DNA of 64,000 bases from Shewanella livingstonensis (GTDB lineage: Bacteria; Pseudomonadota; Gammaproteobacteria; Enterobacterales; Shewanellaceae), in contig NZ_CP034015.1 in the NCBI RefSeq assembly GCF_003855395.1, forward strand, positions 1,746,001 to 1,810,000. The letters are read 5' to 3'. Below are positions 27,299 through 36,617 of the stretch, one piece after another (position 1 is the stretch's first letter; each line of letters opens with the position of its first letter). The notes beneath the pieces are model-generated. The model saw only the letters and a list, made by a program, of their open reading frames with translations. It ran no database searches and was not told where the DNA came from. The position numbers were made by a program, and so were the translations under genes.

Positions 27299-28816
27299 AT
27301 GCAGCAGATGAGCAATATCTTACTTGGCAATAGCGGTAAACCTGCTGATGTAGGTGTAAAAGGGAACATGCAAGATGTTGAAAATACATCGTTCTTATCT
27401 GCTTTTAATCAAGCTAGTGAAGCCGAACTGGCTACAACGAACCGCGCGAGTAATGTGCCTGTATTGTTAGATGCGGAAGCAGAAAACATAGAGGCAAGCA
27501 ATGCTCTTGAGCTATCTAGCGACGAAAATGCCGATGCTGAAATGATTTTTGCTCAGCTGAATATGGCAGATGCTATCAATAAACGTCATTCCTCTGGCGG
27601 AAATGAATTGCCGCATATCGATCAATCTGAGGTTTATGTTGACGAAACTTTTTCAACAGACCCCACAAACCGCAGCATTGTTGATAATGATGTTATTGAG
27701 TTGCCTGCAGACTTTGTGACGGTCAAAGAGGCTTTATCCCAGCTGAGTTCTGAAGAACTCGACAATTTAATGGCTTTTGCTGATTTATCAGTAAAAGATT
27801 TACAAGCACTAGATAAGCAAGCGTTAAGTGAGTTACTCAGTGACTTTACTCTACAAACCGCTGCTGTCGCTAACAGTGATGAATCTGCAGAAGGCAAACT
27901 TAACAGTACAGAACAACGCCAAATTGATGGTTCAGTTGTTACCAGTGCGGCCATTCAAAGCCAAGCCAATACTGCAAATCTTAATACAGCCAATCTTAAT
28001 ACCGTCAATATTAATGCTGCAGCTGCTAATTCTGATGTAGATCGCTCTTTTAGCTCTGCGGCTTCAGTGAGTTCTGCCCAAGGGATGACTGTCGATCCCA
28101 AGACTATTTTAGGTAATAGCACGGGTATTGATGGCAATATCCAATCAGAGACCGATACTACCAAAGTATTAGCAAAAGCTGATTTTTCTGTGGTACTCGA
28201 TACCTTAGCGACAAAACGCGCCTCTGGAGATGCTTCAGCTAATGTCAATCCGGCTAATTTTGGATTAGATACTGTGACCGATATGAGTGACACTGACACC
28301 AAGGTGTTACAAAATCAGAGTAGCTTTACTCCTATACACAAAAGTGACGTGCCGCAATTCCAGTTATCGCTAAGACCACAAGGAGAGCCAGGCGCTCAAA
28401 TGCAAGAGATGATCCAGCGTTTTTCTCCGGTAATGAAACAACAGTTAATAACCATGGTCAGTAATGGTATCCAACAAGCTGAAATTCGTCTTGATCCGCC
28501 AGAGCTCGGTCATTTAACGGTTAAAATTCAAATCCAAGGCGATCAAACTCAGGTGCAGTTTCATGTTGCTCATTCGCAGACCCGCGATATTGTAGAACAG
28601 GCCATGCCACGATTACGCGATATGCTTGCTCAAGAAGGGTTACAACTGACCGATAGTCATGTGTCTCAAGGTGGTGGCGGTAGTGAACAACAGCAAGAAC
28701 AATCAGGACATCAAGCTGCAGGAGATGGCCAGCTGGACGAAATTTCAGCACAAGAGGTTAGCTTGATGACAAATCCATCAAGGAGTTTACATTCAGCTAT
28801 AGATTATTATGCTTAA
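27299..28816 (+). CDS. fliK: Flagellar hook-length control protein FliK
   Basis: FliK is the secreted ruler that measures the hook and signals FlhB to switch export specificity. The 505 residues have a long disordered Ala/Asn/Asp/Ser-rich N-terminal two thirds and a folded C-terminal domain at about 360-470 with the family motif ALGHLTVKI-like (RLDPPELGHLTVKIQIQGD) and FHVAHSQTRDIVEQ. The ATG at 27299 has GGAG 6 bases upstream; an in-frame TTG at 27287 is less likely. Confidence 0.92.
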   Translation: MQQMSNILLGNSGKPADVGVKGNMQDVENTSFLSAFNQASEAELATTNRASNVPVLLDAEAENIEASNALELSSDENADAEMIFAQLNMADAINKRHSSGGNELPHIDQSEVYVDETFSTDPTNRSIVDNDVIELPADFVTVKEALSQLSSEELDNLMAFADLSVKDLQALDKQALSELLSDFTLQTAAVANSDESAEGKLNSTEQRQIDGSVVTSAAIQSQANTANLNTANLNTVNINAAAANSDVDRSFSSAASVSSAQGMTVDPKTILGNSTGIDGNIQSETDTTKVLAKADFSVVLDTLATKRASGDASANVNPANFGLDTVTDMSDTDTKVLQNQSSFTPIHKSDVPQFQLSLRPQGEPGAQMQEMIQRFSPVMKQQLITMVSNGIQQAEIRLDPPELGHLTVKIQIQGDQTQVQFHVAHSQTRDIVEQAMPRLRDMLAQEGLQLTDSHVSQGGGGSEQQQEQSGHQAAGDGQLDEISAQEVSLMTNPSRSLHSAIDYYA

Positions 28817-28909
28817 GCAGGTAACCTATAGCAATAATGTGACTTTTGAAGAATAGCGAGTTATATCGCTACGTTTTAATGTTAATCACAATGTTGATTA
28901 GGAACCATA

Positions 28910-29431
28910 ATGGCTGAACAAGAATTAGAGTTAAATGAAACCCCTGAAGGCGGCAAGAAAAGCAACAAGCTGATTATATTTGGCGCTATTGGTTTGGTGC
29001 TGGCACTACTCATTGGCGGTGGGTTGTGGTTTTTTATGGGGTCGGACGAGCCTGCACCTACTGCAACAAACAGCGATGCCACTGCTGAAGCTGCTGCGCC
29101 AATAGTTAGTGCTGAGGCTGAATATGTTGGCATGCCAAGACCTTTTCTATTTAACTTACCCGGTGTTGATCGCGCTAGGCTGGTTGAAATAAAAGTTCAG
29201 TTAATGGTACGCGGCACTGATGATAGTGTGCTTATACAAAAGCATATTCCGTTGATTGAGGATGCATTATTAACAACTTTTAGTGCAGCTGATGTGCAAA
29301 AGTTGAGTACTCAAGTCGGAAAGGATGAGCTACGTCAGCTAGCGTTACTCAATGTTCAAAATACGCTGCAACCAATAACAGGCAAGAAAGTCGTTGAAAA
29401 AGTCCTGTTTACTGGCTTTGTAATGCAATAA
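28910..29431 (+). CDS. fliL: Flagellar basal-body associated protein FliL
   Basis: FliL is a single-span inner membrane protein that surrounds or supports stator units. The 173 residues have a transmembrane helix at about 22-43 (KLIIFGAIGLVLALLIGGGL), an Ala/Thr-rich linker and the periplasmic stomatin-like domain ending KVVEKVLFTGFVMQ. It lies directly before fliM, its usual place. Confidence 0.95.
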   Translation: MAEQELELNETPEGGKKSNKLIIFGAIGLVLALLIGGGLWFFMGSDEPAPTATNSDATAEAAAPIVSAEAEYVGMPRPFLFNLPGVDRARLVEIKVQLMVRGTDDSVLIQKHIPLIEDALLTTFSAADVQKLSTQVGKDELRQLALLNVQNTLQPITGKKVVEKVLFTGFVMQ

Positions 29432-29460
29432 CCAAAAGCATTTACTGCTAAGGCAACGAT

Positions 29461-30489
29461 GTGAGTGATTTATTAAGCCAAGATGAAATTGATGCGCTGT
29501 TGCATGGTGTTGATGATGTCGATGATGATGAGATTGAAGAGGACAGTGCCGATGCGCGTTCTTACGATTTCTCGTCTCAAGACCGAATTGTACGTGGACG
29601 TATGCCTACGCTTGAAATCGTTAATGAACGATTTGCTCGGCATTTACGCATCAGTATGTTTAACATGATGCGTCGTGCTGCTGAAGTGTCGATTAATGGC
29701 GTGCAAATGCTTAAGTTTGGCGAGTATGTGCATACTTTATTTGTGCCAACCAGTTTAAATATGGTGCGTTTTAGTCCTCTTAAGGGTACGGCGTTAATTA
29801 CCATGGAAGCCCGTTTAGTCTTTATTCTGGTGGATAATTTCTTTGGTGGTGATGGCCGTTTTCATGCCAAAATTGAAGGCCGTGAATTTACCCCAACAGA
29901 ACGCCGCATTGTACAGTTATTGCTTAAAATTATTTTTGAAGATTACAAAGAAGCATGGTCACCAGTAATGGATGTGGAGTTTGAGTATCTCGACTCTGAA
30001 GTGAATCCGGCAATGGCGAATATTGTTAGTCCAACAGAAGTTGTGGTCATTAATTCGTTCCATATTGAAGTTGATGGTGGTGGCGGTGATTTCCATATCA
30101 CTATGCCGTATTCAATGATAGAACCCATCCGTGAGTTACTCGATGCCGGTGTTCAAAGTGATAAACAAGATACCGATATGCGCTGGTCGCAAGCATTACG
30201 TGATGAAATTATGGATGTGCAGGTCGGTTTTGATGTCAATGTTGTTGAGCATGAAGTGACATTACGTGATGTAATGGGCTTTAAAGCGGGCGATATTATT
30301 CCTATTGATTTACCTGAACATATTATGATGCGTATTGAAGGCTTACCGACTTATCGTTGTAAAATGGGTAAATCACGTGATAATTTAGCGTTAAAAATTA
30401 GTGAAAAAATCCCGCGGCCAGAAACAGTTAAAACAGAGCTGCAATTAGTGACTCGCAAAGGCAAGTCGCGTGATATTTCAGAGTTATAA
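29461..30489 (+). CDS. fliM: Flagellar rotor switch protein FliM
   Basis: FliM is the C-ring protein that binds CheY-P and turns the switch. The N-terminal CheY-binding peptide LSQDEIDALLHG lies at residues 5-16. The central CheC-like domain and the C-terminal SpoA-like domain follow (LRDVMGFKAGDIIPIDLPE). The protein is 342 residues, the usual length. A GTG start at 29461 is used. It is 10 bases from fliN. Confidence 0.96.
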   Translation: MSDLLSQDEIDALLHGVDDVDDDEIEEDSADARSYDFSSQDRIVRGRMPTLEIVNERFARHLRISMFNMMRRAAEVSINGVQMLKFGEYVHTLFVPTSLNMVRFSPLKGTALITMEARLVFILVDNFFGGDGRFHAKIEGREFTPTERRIVQLLLKIIFEDYKEAWSPVMDVEFEYLDSEVNPAMANIVSPTEVVVINSFHIEVDGGGGDFHITMPYSMIEPIRELLDAGVQSDKQDTDMRWSQALRDEIMDVQVGFDVNVVEHEVTLRDVMGFKAGDIIPIDLPEHIMMRIEGLPTYRCKMGKSRDNLALKISEKIPRPETVKTELQLVTRKGKSRDISEL

Positions 30490-30499
30490 GGTGAAGTAA

Positions 30500-30883
30500 A
30501 TGAGCACAGAAGATACAGGTGATGACTGGGCTGCAGCCATGGCTGAGCAGGCTTTAGATGAAGCGGAACATGTTGAACTTGATGAGTTAGTTGATGACTC
30601 TAGGCCGATTACTAAAGAAGAAGCGGCTAAGTTAGATGGTATTTTAGATATTCCGGTCACTATTTCTATGGAAGTGGGACGCAGTTTTATCAGTATCCGT
30701 AATCTACTTCAGTTGAATCAAGGCTCGGTCGTCGAGCTTGATCGTGTTGCGGGTGAACCTTTGGATGTTATGGTTAATGGCACCTTGATTGCTCATGGTG
30801 AAGTTGTGGTAGTCAATGACAAATTTGGTATTCGTTTGACAGATGTCATTAGTCAAACAGAGCGAATTAAAAAGCTTAAATAA
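30500..30883 (+). CDS. fliN: Flagellar rotor switch protein FliN
   Basis: FliN forms the bottom of the C ring with FliM and docks FliH. The 127 residues have an acidic N-terminal extension (1-45) and the SpoA domain (DIPVTISMEVGRSFISIRNL, LNQGSVVELDRVAGEPLDV, NGTLIAHGEVVVVNDKFGIR). It is a normal member of the family. Confidence 0.96.
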   Translation: MSTEDTGDDWAAAMAEQALDEAEHVELDELVDDSRPITKEEAAKLDGILDIPVTISMEVGRSFISIRNLLQLNQGSVVELDRVAGEPLDVMVNGTLIAHGEVVVVNDKFGIRLTDVISQTERIKKLK

Positions 30884-30968
30884 TTTAAATTGTATTATAA
30901 ACAATAATATAGCAAATATTAGCACGTGCTGAAGTTTGCTTGATTGGTTGCACTAACAAGGAATAGCA

Positions 30969-31379
30969 GTGGCGAATATAATACTAATGCTGAGCATTAT
31001 GAGTGAGGCGTTAAGCGTCCCTGAAGTGTCTAGCACTCTAGCTAAAAATACCTCTGCTCACCCTGTTGAAGTGTCTAATGTGGCAACTTTGGCCAACATG
31101 GTTGGTGGATTAATTGTCGTATTAGCGCTTATTTTTTTGTTAGCTTATATTGTAAAACGCCTTAAGTTAGTGCCATCAAGTGGCGGTGTGATTAAAACGA
31201 TTGCAGTGACTTCCATCGGCCAACGTGAAAAAGTGGTACTGGTGGAGGTTAATGGTCAGCAATATCTTCTAGGTGTTACTTCGCAACAAATAAATCTCAT
31301 TGATAAATTAGCCACTCCCGTTGATGTTCCCGTATCTTCGTTTGCTAGTCGCCTAAAACTCGCTAAGGAACAGCAATAA
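30969..31379 (+). CDS. fliO: Flagellar export gate assembly protein FliO
   Basis: FliO is a bitopic membrane protein that helps FliP assemble in the export gate. The 136-residue sequence has a transmembrane helix at about 41-61 ([20 protein letters not shown]) and the cytoplasmic part [17 protein letters not shown] then [18 protein letters not shown], typical of FliO. The start is GTG. The stop overlaps the ATG of fliP by one base. Confidence 0.92.
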   Translation: MANIILMLSIMSEALSVPEVSSTLAKNTSAHPVEVSNVATLANMVGGLIVVLALIFLLAYIVKRLKLVPSSGGVIKTIAVTSIGQREKVVLVEVNGQQYLLGVTSQQINLIDKLATPVDVPVSSFASRLKLAKEQQ

Positions 31380-32140
31380 TGAATAAGTGCACTACTGTAT
31401 TGATATTGGCAATGGTGGCGATAATTGCCATGGTAATATCCCCTTTAGCACTGGCTCAAGATGGGGTGTTACCCGCCTTAACGGTTACAACTGCTGCAGA
31501 CGGAACCACTGAATATTCGGTAACTATGCAAATCTTATTGCTGATGACAGCAATGAGCTTTATCCCTGCTATGGTTATTATGCTTACTTCGTTTACTCGC
31601 ATCATTGTGGTGTTATCGATATTAAGACAAGCGTTAGGCTTACAACAAACACCTTCTAATCAGGTACTGATTGGCATCAGTTTGTTTATGACATTTTTTA
31701 TTATGGCGCCGGTTTTTGACAAAATTTATGCTGAAGCTGTCGAGCCTTATATCAATGAAACCATGACGTTAACGCAAGCTTATGATGTTGGCAAAGAGCC
31801 CATTAAAACATTTATGTTGTCGCAAGTTAGAACCACCGACTTACAAACATTCATTGAAATTTCCGGCTATAAAGATATTCAATCGCCAGAACAAACGCCT
31901 ATGAGTGTGGTAATACCTGCATTTATTACCAGTGAATTGAAAACCGCTTTCCAAATTGGCTTTATGTTATTTGTACCTTTTTTAGTACTGGATTTAGTGG
32001 TCGCCAGTATTTTAATGGCTATGGGTATGATGATGTTGTCACCGATGATTGTGTCACTGCCCTTTAAAATCATGTTGTTTGTACTGGTTGATGGTTGGGG
32101 CTTAGTCATGGGCACGTTAGCGAATAGTTTCGGAATATAA
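31379..32140 (+). CDS. fliP: Flagellar export gate protein FliP
   Basis: FliP makes the pentameric core of the export gate with FliR. The 253 residues begin with a cleavable signal peptide (about 1-26, ending LALAQ), then transmembrane segments including [20 protein letters not shown] and [19 protein letters not shown]. The end [20 protein letters not shown] is the family C-terminus. Length and motif order are normal. Confidence 0.97.
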   Translation: MNKCTTVLILAMVAIIAMVISPLALAQDGVLPALTVTTAADGTTEYSVTMQILLLMTAMSFIPAMVIMLTSFTRIIVVLSILRQALGLQQTPSNQVLIGISLFMTFFIMAPVFDKIYAEAVEPYINETMTLTQAYDVGKEPIKTFMLSQVRTTDLQTFIEISGYKDIQSPEQTPMSVVIPAFITSELKTAFQIGFMLFVPFLVLDLVVASILMAMGMMMLSPMIVSLPFKIMLFVLVDGWGLVMGTLANSFGI

Positions 32141-32152
32141 GGCCACGTATTT

Positions 32153-32422
32153 ATGTCTCCAGAATCGCTCATTGATATTTTTCGAGAAGCATTGTCAGTT
32201 ATCGTACTGATTGTGTCAGCGATTATTTTACCCGGCTTGTTCATTGGTTTAATTGTCGCGGTATTTCAGGCTGCTACCTCAATTAATGAGCAAACCTTAA
32301 GTTTTTTACCACGTTTACTTGTGACGTTATTTGCGTTGATGTTTTTAGGCCATTGGCTAGTACAAACCATGATGGATTTCTTCTACGAGATGGTTAATCT
32401 CATTCCACAGGTTATAGGTTAA
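32153..32422 (+). CDS. fliQ: Flagellar export gate protein FliQ
   Basis: FliQ is a two-helix membrane protein that wraps around the FliP-FliR core. The 89 residues have helices at about 15-38 and 52-74 and the typical loop VAVFQAATSINEQTLSFLP. It lies 12 bases after fliP and 3 bases before fliR. Confidence 0.96.
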   Translation: MSPESLIDIFREALSVIVLIVSAIILPGLFIGLIVAVFQAATSINEQTLSFLPRLLVTLFALMFLGHWLVQTMMDFFYEMVNLIPQVIG

Positions 32423-32425
32423 GTC

Positions 32426-33229
32426 ATGGATATTTTGTTTGATGAAATCAGTCAAACAATTGCTGCTTATCTTTTGCCATTCTTTCGTATCTCTTCCATG
32501 CTTATGGTGATGGTGGTATTTGGCGCTAATACTACTCCCGCTCGAGTTCGGCTGATGTTATCCGTGGCGATAACAATGGCAGTTGCGCCTATTTTACCTC
32601 CGATTGAAAATGTCGAGTTAATGGCATTAAGCTCAGTTTTTGTGATTGCTCAGCAAATCTTAATTGGCGTCACTATGGGGTTTGTGACCCTAATGGTGAT
32701 GCAAACCTTTGTGCTAACTGGGCAAATTATTGGTATGCAAACCAGTTTAGGTTTTGCCTCTATGGTCGACCCTGGCTCTGGTGAGCAAACACCAGTAGTG
32801 AGTAACTTTTTTCTATTATTAGCCACGTTAATCTTTTTGGCTGTAGATGGTCATTTACTCATGTTGCGGATGCTGGTGGCCAGTTTTGAAACCATTCCTA
32901 TTTCAAATCAAGGCATTTCAATTGCCAATTACCGGGCCCTTGCTGATTGGGGCAGCTTCATGTTTGGTTCTGCATTAACGATGTCAATTTCGGCTATTGT
33001 TGCGTTGTTATTAATCAATTTGTCCTTTGGTGTGATGACTCGCGCCTCGCCTCAACTGAATATTTTCTCTATTGGTTTTCCGGTCACAATGGTCAGTGGT
33101 TTGTTGATTTTGTGGTTAACATTAGCACCTATCATGGCCCATTTTGATGAAGTGTGGATGGCTGCGCAGTTACTTATGTGTGATGTTCTGCAACTTCAAT
33201 GTCAGCTTGATGGCTCAGTAGTATTCTAA
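32426..33229 (+). CDS. fliR: Flagellar export gate protein FliR
   Basis: FliR completes the FliP-FliQ-FliR export core. The 267-residue protein is strongly hydrophobic with about six membrane segments and keeps the family motif QTSLGFASMVDPGSGEQTPV. It is packed tightly between fliQ and flhB. It is not fused to FlhB, unlike in some clostridia. Confidence 0.96.
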   Translation: MDILFDEISQTIAAYLLPFFRISSMLMVMVVFGANTTPARVRLMLSVAITMAVAPILPPIENVELMALSSVFVIAQQILIGVTMGFVTLMVMQTFVLTGQIIGMQTSLGFASMVDPGSGEQTPVVSNFFLLLATLIFLAVDGHLLMLRMLVASFETIPISNQGISIANYRALADWGSFMFGSALTMSISAIVALLLINLSFGVMTRASPQLNIFSIGFPVTMVSGLLILWLTLAPIMAHFDEVWMAAQLLMCDVLQLQCQLDGSVVF

Positions 33230-33238
33230 GGGGCATGT

Positions 33239-34372
33239 ATGGCAGAAAGTGACAGCGGTCAAGAACGCACAGAAGACCCCACATCCAAACGACTTGAGCA
33301 ATCTCGAGAAAAAGGTCAAGTCGCTCGCTCTAAAGAGCTAGGCACGGCAGCGGTACTGCTTGCTGCGTCGGTTGGGTTTTCGATGACAGGACCGGCAATT
33401 GCCAAAAGCCTCTATAATATTATGAAGCAAATTTTCTCGATGGAGCGAGATCAAATTTTTGATACTAATTCCATGTTTCGGGTATGGGGAGTGGTGGGGG
33501 ATGAGCTTGCCTGGCCGTTAATTAGCTTTATTGCTTTGCTAGCATTTGTGTCTTTTCTGGGTAACATTGTGTTGGGTGGCATATCTTTTTCTGTCAAAGC
33601 GTTTATGCCTAAAGGCAGTAAAATGAACCCGATGAACGGCTTTAAACGCATGTTTGGCACCCAGGCATTAGTTGAGTTAACAAAAGGCATAGCCAAGTTT
33701 TCAGTGGTAGCATTGTCGGCGTATTTTCTGCTTAGTTTTTACTTCTATGATATTTTGACCCTCTCTAGCGATCATCTTCCTGGTAATGTTTACCATGCTT
33801 TAGATTTGCTCGTTTGGATGTTTATTTTACTCTGCAGCTCGATGTTATTGATTGTGATTATTGATGTGCCATTTCAAATTTGGAATCACAATAAACAACT
33901 TAAAATGACTAAGCAGGAAGTCAAAGACGAATATAAAGACACTGAAGGTAAACCTGAAGTTAAAGGCCGGATAAGACAAATGCAGCAGGAGATGGCACAA
34001 CGGCGCATGATGACCGAAGTACCTAATGCGGATGTTATTGTGGTTAACCCAGAGCATTATGCTGTGGCAGTTAAATACGATGTTAGTCGCTCATCTGCTC
34101 CTTATTTAATTGCTAAAGGTGTCGATGATGTTGCCTTTAGAATACGTGAAATTGCTCGGGAACATAACGTTGCTATTGTGTCGGCCCCGCCATTGGCTCG
34201 TGCTATTTACCATACCACTAAGATTGATCAACAAGTGCCAGAAGGTCTATTTACTGCTGTTGCGCAGGTATTGGCTTACGTATTCCAACTTAGGCAATAT
34301 CAAAAAGGTAAAGGTCGTAGGCCAAAACCTATCCCGCTGAAACAACCCATACCAGATGATTTAAAGCATTAA
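33239..34372 (+). CDS. flhB: Flagellar export switch protein FlhB
   Basis: FlhB gates export and switches substrate class after autocleavage. The 377-residue protein starts MAESDSGQERTEDPTSKRL (family), has four membrane segments (about 30-215) and a cytoplasmic domain. The autocleavage site reads N270-P271-E272-H273 (VVNPEHYAVAVKY) instead of the common NPTH. The Asn and Pro needed for the cleavage chemistry are kept. It ends the fliK operon. Confidence 0.95.
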   Translation: MAESDSGQERTEDPTSKRLEQSREKGQVARSKELGTAAVLLAASVGFSMTGPAIAKSLYNIMKQIFSMERDQIFDTNSMFRVWGVVGDELAWPLISFIALLAFVSFLGNIVLGGISFSVKAFMPKGSKMNPMNGFKRMFGTQALVELTKGIAKFSVVALSAYFLLSFYFYDILTLSSDHLPGNVYHALDLLVWMFILLCSSMLLIVIIDVPFQIWNHNKQLKMTKQEVKDEYKDTEGKPEVKGRIRQMQQEMAQRRMMTEVPNADVIVVNPEHYAVAVKYDVSRSSAPYLIAKGVDDVAFRIREIAREHNVAIVSAPPLARAIYHTTKIDQQVPEGLFTAVAQVLAYVFQLRQYQKGKGRRPKPIPLKQPIPDDLKH

Positions 34373-34403
34373 AAAATAGTCTATCTTAGATAAATAATAT
34401 TTA

Positions 34404-34419
34404 TGGCTTAATTTTTGCT
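34404..34419 (+). promoter_or_regulatory. Sigma-54 promoter of flhA operon
   Basis: TGGCTTAATTTTTGCT keeps the GG and GC pairs at the right spacing, though the -24 half has TTA instead of ACG. It lies 70 bases before flhA and would drive flhA-flhF-flhG-fliA and possibly the che genes. Confidence 0.75.
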
Positions 34420-34488
34420 TTGTATGTTTGTTCGCGTCAAATAACAGTCCATTGACGCCGTGATCTGACATAAAGGGTTCATCTTAAT

Positions 34489-36588
34489 ATGGATGCAAAA
34501 GCAGCTTTTGGCCAAATGAAACAAATAAAAGTATCTACTTTTAAAGGGATCGGAACGCCTTTATTAGTACTTGCTGCGTTAGGTATGGTGGTTTTACCCA
34601 TTCCTGCTTTTTTGCTAGATATTCTGTTTTCATTCAATATTGCGTTGGCTTTAGTGGTGCTTTTAGTTGCTATTTATGCTGACAGACCACTCGATTTCGC
34701 CGCTTTTCCTACCGTATTATTAATCGCAACGCTGCTCAGACTCGCGCTAAACGTCGCCTCTACCCGTATTGTACTGCTTGAAGGTCATAATGGTGGTGCC
34801 GCTGCGGGTAAAGTGATTGAGGCCTTTGGTTCTGTGGTCATTGGCGGCAATTATGCTGTTGGTTTAGTCGTGTTCATTATTTTGATTATTATTAACTTTG
34901 CTGTGGTAACTAAAGGTGCAGGGCGTATTGCTGAGGTGAGTGCTCGTTTTACTTTGGATGCTATGCCGGGTAAGCAAATGGCCATTGATGCTGATTTAAA
35001 TGCTGGCACATTAACCCAAGATCAGGCGCGGATCCGCCGTGCTGAAGTGACTCGTGAGGCCGATTTCTACGGTGCGATGGATGGTGCTTCAAAGTTTGTT
35101 AAAGGTGATGCCATTGCAGGGATCATGATCTTAGTCATCAATATGATTGGTGGATTTGTGATTGGGATGATCCAGCATGGATTAGACTTTTCTAGTGCAG
35201 TTGAAATTTATACCTTACTGACCATCGGTGATGGTTTGGTAGCGCAAATTCCCGGTTTGTTGTTGTCTATTGCTGCGGCCTTAATGGTCACTCGTCAAAA
35301 TGAGTCTGGCGATATGGGTCAAATGATGTTTAGTCAGATGTTTGACAGTCATAAATCATTAGCCATTGCAGCTGGGTTACTCTTTATCATGGGTATTGTG
35401 CCTGGAATGCCTCATGTGGCATTTTTGACCTTTGCCTTTATTACTGCTGGTGCCGCGTATTTTATCTACAAGCGTAATGTTGATAAAAAACAAACTGCAC
35501 TGACATTGGCAACTAAAGGGCCAGTAGAAACTAAAGATAAAGAACCTAAAGATTTAAGCTGGGACGATGTGCGTCATGTTGATACGATTGGTCTTGAAGT
35601 GGGTTATCGCTTAATTCCATTGGTTGATAAGTCTCAAGGTGGTGAGTTATTAGGCCGAATCAAGGGTGTGCGTAAAAAGTTATCCCAAGAGTTAGGTTTT
35701 TTAGTGCCAGCGGTGCATATTCGTGACAATCTAGACTTATCACCTAATGCGTATCGTATTTCCTTGATGGGAGTAGTGGTAGGCGAGGCTGAAGTGAGGC
35801 ATGACTGTGAGTTAGCGATTAACCCTGGCCAAGTTTACGGTAAACTTGATGGTATTGAAACTCGTGATCCCGCTTTTGGTTTAGAAGCGGTTTGGATAGC
35901 GCCAGAGCAACGTGAACATGCACAAACATTAGGCTATACCGTCGTCGATACCGCAACGGTTGTAGCCACTCACATAAGCCAGTTACTTACTAATAATGCG
36001 GCAAAACTATTAGGTTATGAAGAAGTGCAGCAGTTAATTGATATGCTTGCCAAGAACTCGCCTAAATTAGTTGATGGTTTTGTACCTGATGTGATGCAGC
36101 TAGGAACGGTCGTTAAAGTGATGCAAAACTTACTCAACGAAGGTGTTTCAGTTCGTGATCTACGCACCATAGTGCAGACATTGTTAGAATATGGTACCAA
36201 GAGTAATGACACTGAAGTATTAACTGCAGCAGTGCGTATAGCGCTAAAACGCATGATAGTACAAGAAATCTCGGGTCCAGAACTTGAAATCCCTGTCATT
36301 ACATTGGCGCCAGAGTTGGAACAGATGTTGCATAAGTCTATGCAGGCTACCGGCGGCGAAGGACCTAATATTGAACCGGGCCTTGCAGAACGTATGCAGC
36401 AGTCTTTATTGGACGCTGCACAGAAGCAAGAAATGGTAGGGCAACCAGCCATTTTATTGACATCTGGTATGCTAAGGTCAACGCTGTCACGATTTGTTAA
36501 ATACACTATTCCAAATTTACGAGTGATTTCTTATCAAGAAATACCAGACGAGAAACAGATTAGAATTGTTTCTGCTGTGGGCCAATAG
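34489..36588 (+). CDS. flhA: Flagellar export gate protein FlhA
   Basis: FlhA is the nonameric export-gate ring that couples proton flow to secretion and binds substrate-chaperone complexes. The 699 residues have eight membrane helices in the first ~330 residues, the FHIPEP-family signature RIAEVSARFTLDAMPGKQMA with AIDADLNAG, and a large cytoplasmic domain from about 350. Length is normal. Confidence 0.96.
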   Translation: MDAKAAFGQMKQIKVSTFKGIGTPLLVLAALGMVVLPIPAFLLDILFSFNIALALVVLLVAIYADRPLDFAAFPTVLLIATLLRLALNVASTRIVLLEGHNGGAAAGKVIEAFGSVVIGGNYAVGLVVFIILIIINFAVVTKGAGRIAEVSARFTLDAMPGKQMAIDADLNAGTLTQDQARIRRAEVTREADFYGAMDGASKFVKGDAIAGIMILVINMIGGFVIGMIQHGLDFSSAVEIYTLLTIGDGLVAQIPGLLLSIAAALMVTRQNESGDMGQMMFSQMFDSHKSLAIAAGLLFIMGIVPGMPHVAFLTFAFITAGAAYFIYKRNVDKKQTALTLATKGPVETKDKEPKDLSWDDVRHVDTIGLEVGYRLIPLVDKSQGGELLGRIKGVRKKLSQELGFLVPAVHIRDNLDLSPNAYRISLMGVVVGEAEVRHDCELAINPGQVYGKLDGIETRDPAFGLEAVWIAPEQREHAQTLGYTVVDTATVVATHISQLLTNNAAKLLGYEEVQQLIDMLAKNSPKLVDGFVPDVMQLGTVVKVMQNLLNEGVSVRDLRTIVQTLLEYGTKSNDTEVLTAAVRIALKRMIVQEISGPELEIPVITLAPELEQMLHKSMQATGGEGPNIEPGLAERMQQSLLDAAQKQEMVGQPAILLTSGMLRSTLSRFVKYTIPNLRVISYQEIPDEKQIRIVSAVGQ

Positions 36589-36617
36589 TGATAACGTCAG
36601 TTTATAGAGGTGCGTAA

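Noticed and set aside
36015..36506. 163-codon minus-strand frame opposite flhA
   Set aside because: Antisense shadow of a well-conserved export gate gene; composition and lack of start signal give it no support.
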